Positions 43,974-47,705 of a stretch of DNA of 47,705 bases are shown here, in pieces. Source of the stretch: Neorhizobium sp. SHOUNA12A (lineage in GTDB: Bacteria; Pseudomonadota; Alphaproteobacteria; Rhizobiales; Rhizobiaceae); the NCBI RefSeq assembly GCF_023006505.1, contig NZ_JALBGV010000045.1:1-47705 (forward strand). Direction: 5' to 3'. A program made the translations under genes and the position numbers. Below the pieces are notes generated by a model. That model had not been told where the DNA came from. It searched no databases and was given only the letters and a program-made list of their open reading frames with translations. The stretch's first letter is position 1, and the number at the start of each line of letters is the position of its first letter.

Positions 43974-45059
43974 ATGAAGGAAATAGTGGTCATCGGTGCT
44001 GGAAAGATCGGCGGAGCGATTGCGCTGATGCTGGCGGAGACGGGCGACTACAAGGTCGTGGTCACCGATCGCGACGAGAAGCAGCTTGCTAAGGTCGATC
44101 GCCATCCAGCGATTTCGACGGCAGCCGTCGATATCACCGATAGCGCCGCGCTGGGCGCCGTCCTCGAGGGCAAGTTTGCCGTTCTCTCGGCCGCACCCTT
44201 CAATCTCACCGGCAAGGTTGCCGAAGCCGCTTTTGAAGCATCCGTCCACTATCTCGATCTCACTGAAGACGTCGCCACGACCAAGAAGGTCAAAGAGCTC
44301 GCAAATGGCGCCGATGTCGCCTTTATTCCGCAGTGTGGCCTGGCGCCGGGTTTCATCTCGATCGTCGCCAATGAGCTGGCGACCCGTTTCGACACGCTCG
44401 ACAGCGTCCGCATGCGCGTGGGCGCGCTGCCGCAATATCCGTCGAATGCCCTGAACTATAACCTGACCTGGAGCACGGACGGGCTGATCAACGAATATAT
44501 CGAGCCTTGCGAGGCTGTCGTCGAAGGCAAGCTGATAACGGTCCCGGCGATGGAAGAGCGCGAAGAGTTCTCGCTCGATGGCGTCATCTATGAAGCCTTC
44601 AACACGTCGGGTGGCCTTGGCACGCTGGCAAAGTCGCTCGAAGGCCGCGTGCGGACCATGAACTACCGGACGATCCGCTATCCCGGTCATCAGGCCATCA
44701 TCAAGGCGCTGCTGAACGACCTGAACCTGAAGAACCGCCGTGACGTTCTGAAGGACCTCTTCGAGAACGCGCTTCCCGCCACCATGCAGGACGTTGTCGT
44801 GATCTTCGTCACCGTCTGCGGCTGGAGGGATGGTCGCTACATGCAGGAGACCTACGCAAACAAGATCTATGCGGGCGTGGTTGCCGGCAAGAAGATGAGC
44901 GCGATCCAGATCACCACGGTTCTCGATCTCCTCGCAGACGGCAAGCTTCCGCAGAAGGGCTTCGTCCGCCAGGAAGAGATCACCCTTGCCGATTTCCTGA
45001 ACAGTCGTTTCGGCCGGGTCTATGATCCCGAGGCCATGCGCCTGAAGCAGGCGATGTAA
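43974..45059 (+). CDS. Saccharopine dehydrogenase-family oxidoreductase
   Basis: The 361-residue protein has an N-terminal NAD(P) fold (KEIVVIGAGKIGGAIALMLA) and the family middle segment (CGLAPGFISIVANELATRF, MRVGALPQYPSNALNYNLTW). Saccharopine dehydrogenases and relatives act on lysine-derived imines or similar amino-keto adducts; a role in lysine breakdown is likely but not proved. It starts at GGGGATTTATATG with GGGGA about 6 nt before the ATG. A strong terminator follows. The adjacent Lrp gene would be its regulator but is broken. Confidence 0.87.
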   Translation: MKEIVVIGAGKIGGAIALMLAETGDYKVVVTDRDEKQLAKVDRHPAISTAAVDITDSAALGAVLEGKFAVLSAAPFNLTGKVAEAAFEASVHYLDLTEDVATTKKVKELANGADVAFIPQCGLAPGFISIVANELATRFDTLDSVRMRVGALPQYPSNALNYNLTWSTDGLINEYIEPCEAVVEGKLITVPAMEEREEFSLDGVIYEAFNTSGGLGTLAKSLEGRVRTMNYRTIRYPGHQAIIKALLNDLNLKNRRDVLKDLFENALPATMQDVVVIFVTVCGWRDGRYMQETYANKIYAGVVAGKKMSAIQITTVLDLLADGKLPQKGFVRQEEITLADFLNSRFGRVYDPEAMRLKQAM

Positions 45060-45082
45060 TCCTGCACCCAACAGTTAAGAGC

Positions 45083-45113
45083 GCCCGGTCGCGAAAGCGA
45101 TCGGGCGTTTTTT
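45083..45113 (+). terminator. Rho-independent terminator
   Basis: CGCCCGGTCGC and GCGATCGGGCG pair over 11 bp (one G-T) around a GAAA loop, followed by a run of T. It lies 24 nt after the stop of the saccharopine dehydrogenase-family gene and can also serve the convergent fragment. Confidence 0.9.
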
Positions 45114-45115
45114 GC

Positions 45116-46086
45116 CTAACCGAGTAGCTGGCTCAGAACTTCAAGCGGGTGCGGAAGGTGGGTGGTATCGATCGCCTTACCTGCGACCGGCAGGAATAGC
45201 CGGTCGCGATGACGATGGTGTCGTCCGACACGGCGGCGATGGCCCCGGCCCAGCTCATGGCATAGAGCTGTTCCGAGACAGCGCGGTTGCGGGTTTCGTG
45301 GCCGAAGGTTCCGGCCATGCCGCAGCATCCGGCCTGAATCGTTTCGAGCTTGATCTGGACGGCATCGAAAATGACTTCCCACTGGGCAGTCGATGCCGGA
45401 GCATTGCTGCGTTCCGTGCAATGCGGCAGCAGCTGAAAGCGCTTGCCGGAGGGCGGCGTGATGCCTTTCGCCAATCGCTCAAGATTGGCAGCAAGCCATT
45501 CCTGCGGCAGCAGGACCGGCGCGGATGGCTCGACGCCCGGGATCCCTTTGTATTCGCTGCGGAAAGCAAGCGTCATCGACGGATCGAGACCGACAAGGGT
45601 CACGCCTGTATCGGCAAGCCGCTGCAGATAGTTCGCGGTCTTGAGAGCAGCCTTCTCGAACTGGCCGAGATAACCATGCACATGCAGCGCCGTGCCGTTG
45701 ACATGCGATGCGGCAAGCAGCGGAGAAAGCCCCATCTTCTGCGCCAGCGTAATCGCCGCCATCACCACGTCAGGATCGAAAGACGCGGTGAAGGCATCCG
45801 GCACGAACACGACGATGGTCTGCCGCTCCGCGGCCGGGAGCCTGGCCAGAACCTCGGGTTCCGCAGTGGCAATGCCGAGCCGGCGCGCCGCCGTTTGCAG
45901 CGAGATTTTCGGCAGAAGTGGAAGCGATGTGAGTCCAGCCGCCTTCATCAGACGCCGGCCGGGAGCTGTCCCGGCGGCGAGAGTGTAAAGCGGCCTGATC
46001 CTTCTCATCCACGGCAAAGTGGTCTCGATGGCCGAGACGAGCGGGTCCTTTAGCGGGCGAAGGTAACGGCCATAATAGGGGCCGTA
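45116..46086 (-). pseudogene. FAD-linked oxidase (YdiJ/D-lactate dehydrogenase-like), C-terminal remnant
   Basis: The C-terminal cysteine-rich (CCG) domain of a long FAD/Fe-S oxidase is clear: LLPHCTERSNAP, QAGCCGMAGTFGHETRNR and IATGYSCRSQV. Near 45179 a base is missing, so the frame changes from SQVRR to GKAIDTTHLPHPLEVLSQ and ends at 45116. At the other end the coding sequence runs past the apparent ATG at 46017 (YGPYYGRYLRPLKDPLVSAI) to about 46086, where it stops at the junction with another gene. The normal enzyme is about 1000 residues, so two thirds are lost. Confidence 0.85.
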
Positions 46087-46781
46087 TGTATCTCGTGATC
46101 CGTGACCGGCCTTTTAACCCCTCCTTATTTCTGTTGATCAGGATAATTCTGTCTTTTGCGATCGGAGCGCTTGTTGCCGCAGTGCCGGGCTTTCTCGGAG
46201 TTACGCTTAACGGTCCGGGCGTTGCCATCCGCGCCGGGGGCGGCATCGCGGCCTTTGCTCTGACTTTTTTCTTTTCGCCAGGGACCATAACCTCGCTTCA
46301 GCCGCCCGCCGGACAATTGTCGATGGACCCGCTAAAGGTGATCGATTTCCGGACCTTGGCAGCTCCAAGGAAAACCGAAGAAGAGCGGCGAGCCTCTCAG
46401 ATGGCAGTGACGTTTCCAATCGTCTTCAGGAATTGAGTAGACCCGGCCAAAACCGTATCTGTTGAAGCAACGGACGTGGAATTTACGTTTGCGGGTCAGG
46501 CGTACAGCTATCATTGGCGTGACTTTGTGAAGATGCATGAAGAAAATTTTGGGAAATGGCCGGGCAAGGAAGACGAGGCCGCGCCTTTCGAGTTGCCTGC
46601 TGGGCAGATTATCTACAAAGAAATTCTGCATATCCCAAAGGCTGGTGAAATCGCGACATGGGGAGCCTTTATCGATGCTGTCAATCGCATCAAACCAAAG
46701 AAAATTGAGGTCACGTTCGAAGCCGATTCCAACTCGGGCACGATAAAATCCGTTGCCATGCGCAGATGGAAGCCAGAGTAA
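46086..46781 (+). pseudogene. Unknown membrane-anchored protein interrupted by TGA
   Basis: MYLVIRDRPFNPSLFLLIRI, with two hydrophobic segments (SFAIGALVAAVPGFLG, GGIAAFALTFFFSP), runs to a TGA at 46434-46436. The same frame continues VDPAKTVSVEATDVEFTFAG to a stop at 46781 with good coding character. The second half (KMHEENFGKWPGKEDEAAPF) could start from a GTG at 46476, but this has no ribosome site. I read it as one 231-codon gene with a nonsense mutation. The family is unknown. Confidence 0.5.
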
Positions 46782-46855
46782 AGGAAATTGGCGATTTTAT
46801 CGCAACAGCAAAGACAGTACCCGGCCGAATAACCACTTTGTGTGAGGTGCTTTGA

Positions 46856-47059
46856 ATGCGAAAGCTCTTATACGTTAATGTTATGCTCGTCGTGATGACG
46901 GGCAGTTCCGTACACGCCGACGACAAGGAGAACGTCTTCAAGACGTTCCCAGGACTGGCAGAATTCTATAACAACATCAGTCGTCGGATAGCATCACGAT
47001 ACTTGCGTGCCCGCCGGGTGTCGCGAAAAAGGATTTCGCACCAACACCACGCCCTGTAG
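46856..47059 (+). CDS. Signal-peptide protein, N-terminal fragment
   Basis: MRKLLYVNVMLVVMTGSSVHA is a plausible Sec signal, followed by DDKENVFKTFPGLAEFYNN. After about residue 40 the frame turns Arg-rich (RYLRARRVSRKRISHQHHA), while another frame reads SSDSITILACPPGVAKKD, so a frameshift or an insertion junction near 46975 is likely. A GAGGTG precedes the ATG. Nothing more can be said about its role. Confidence 0.4.
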   Translation: MRKLLYVNVMLVVMTGSSVHADDKENVFKTFPGLAEFYNNISRRIASRYLRARRVSRKRISHQHHAL

Positions 47060-47416
47060 CCCCGGCGGAACGCCAACCGTCCCAATCGGAGGTGGGATCC
47101 AGTTTCGCCTTGTTCCGCCGCGGGTGCCCGTGGCCCTGGGGTCGGTTTCGAAGGCGGCCTCGTGAGGCCTTCGCTGGAAAGGTGGAAAATTGACGCCGCT
47201 CCCACTCAATAGCGGTGATGATGCGTTCTAAGTCCCAGCGCGACAGATTCTGACCAGTGTCAGGGTTTCCCATGAGCTGGACCGGCAGCGGCTTCACCCA
47301 GCTAAGCCCGATCCGGTGTGGAGACTGCGGTAGATTCCAACACCTTTTTGTACTAGATCCGCAGCTCTTTATGCTCTTGCAATGAGCGCGAGCTTCAGCG
47401 GGTCCTATAGTTAGCC

Positions 47417-47608
47417 ATGGCACGTCCTAAACAAATCCCTGTGCGCACTCCTCTAAAGGAAACGGAAGTATTGGCCGCCTGCTACTCGGGCAGCGGTGAA
47501 CACAAGACCCAGCGATGGTGGGGTGGGCTGCCCCTTGCGAGATTCGACAGAGACGGCAAACCGACCAGGCCGAAGAAGGAAATGACCACTATCTGCCGAT
47601 ACCGTTGA
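47417..47608 (+). CDS. Hypothetical protein, 63 aa
   Basis: MARPKQIPVRTPLKETEVLA, then AACYSGSGEHKTQRWWGGLP, looks like the start of a small uncharacterised family in which a GSxEHK motif is followed by a Trp-rich turn. The stop after CRYR may be premature, since the frame looks polar and incomplete. No ribosome site is obvious. The interval 47060-47416 contains a minus-strand frame with fragments such as HRIGLSWVKPLPVQLMG that I cannot place. Confidence 0.4.
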   Translation: MARPKQIPVRTPLKETEVLAACYSGSGEHKTQRWWGGLPLARFDRDGKPTRPKKEMTTICRYR

Positions 47609-47705
47609 AAAAGTCGCGTGCTGATCTTGCTAGAACGCTTCCGTTGTAGCGACATGCCGAGATGTATTTCCCGTCACGCCGGTTTTGGCGTTGGTTGCGG
47701 GATCA

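Noticed and set aside
43908..45071. 387-codon minus-strand ORF opposite the saccharopine dehydrogenase-family gene
   Set aside because: Shadow ORF caused by high GC and codon bias of the true gene.

Overview
The window looks like accessory (plasmid or genomic-island) DNA of an alphaproteobacterium of the Rhizobium/Agrobacterium group. The basis is the thiCOSGE operon layout, the GH13 glucosidase type, the nopaline/octopine-type catabolic operon, a SARP-type regulator, and IS630, IS256, ISL3 and IS110 debris typical of rhizobial plasmids. No replication, conjugation or vir gene, rRNA, tRNA or CRISPR array was seen, so replicon type is an inference.

Layout. 1-2.3 kb: IS630 end and decayed small genes. 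2.3-4.0 kb: an alpha-glucosidase. 4.5-8.1 kb: a TPP riboswitch followed by thiC, thiO, thiS, thiG and thiE; here thiC has lost its catalytic core by an in-frame deletion. 8.3-12.4 kb: a tight three-gene operon of an alpha/beta hydrolase, a caspase-like protease and an unknown helical protein. 12.4-13.3 kb: IS256 and ISL3 remnants and a small gene. 13.7-17.1 kb: a heme-motif periplasmic protein, a SARP-like regulator and a small protein. 17.4-22.7 kb: remnants, a hipBA module, and two vapBC modules between ~84-bp direct repeats that carry integrase debris. 22.7-28.7 kb: a frameshifted HExxH protein, a membrane patatin-like lipase and a chemoreceptor split by one amber codon. 28.8-38.5 kb: an opine-type uptake and catabolism operon with a divergent LysR regulator. 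38.6-43.1 kb: a T-DNA-like element. 43.4-47.6 kb: a frameshifted Lrp gene, a saccharopine dehydrogenase-family gene and several broken genes.

Main discovery candidate. Two direct repeats at 38638-38662 and 43076-43100 read, on the minus strand, TTGCAGGATATAT followed by a conserved ATGT. This is the core of Agrobacterium T-DNA borders. Between them lie only two genes, divergently transcribed. Neither has a Shine-Dalgarno sequence; both have long CA/CT-rich leaders and a plant-style start context; one has a TATAAA box. The shared promoter region holds five copies of GATGACGTGGC, which resembles plant bZIP (TGACG/ACGTGG) sites. One gene encodes an ornithine cyclodeaminase/mu-crystallin-family protein (the enzyme class of RolD), the other an unrecognised 688-residue protein with hydrophobic segments. 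Just outside the predicted right border sits a complete opine-type operon (ABC importer, three-subunit oxidase, opine dehydrogenase-family protein, ornithine cyclodeaminase) and its LysR regulator. The simplest reading is a compact, unusual T-DNA paired with genes for using the compound made in the plant.

A second theme is decay: at least eight genes are broken by single nonsense codons, small frameshifts or truncations, while toxin-antitoxin, lipase and caspase genes remain open.
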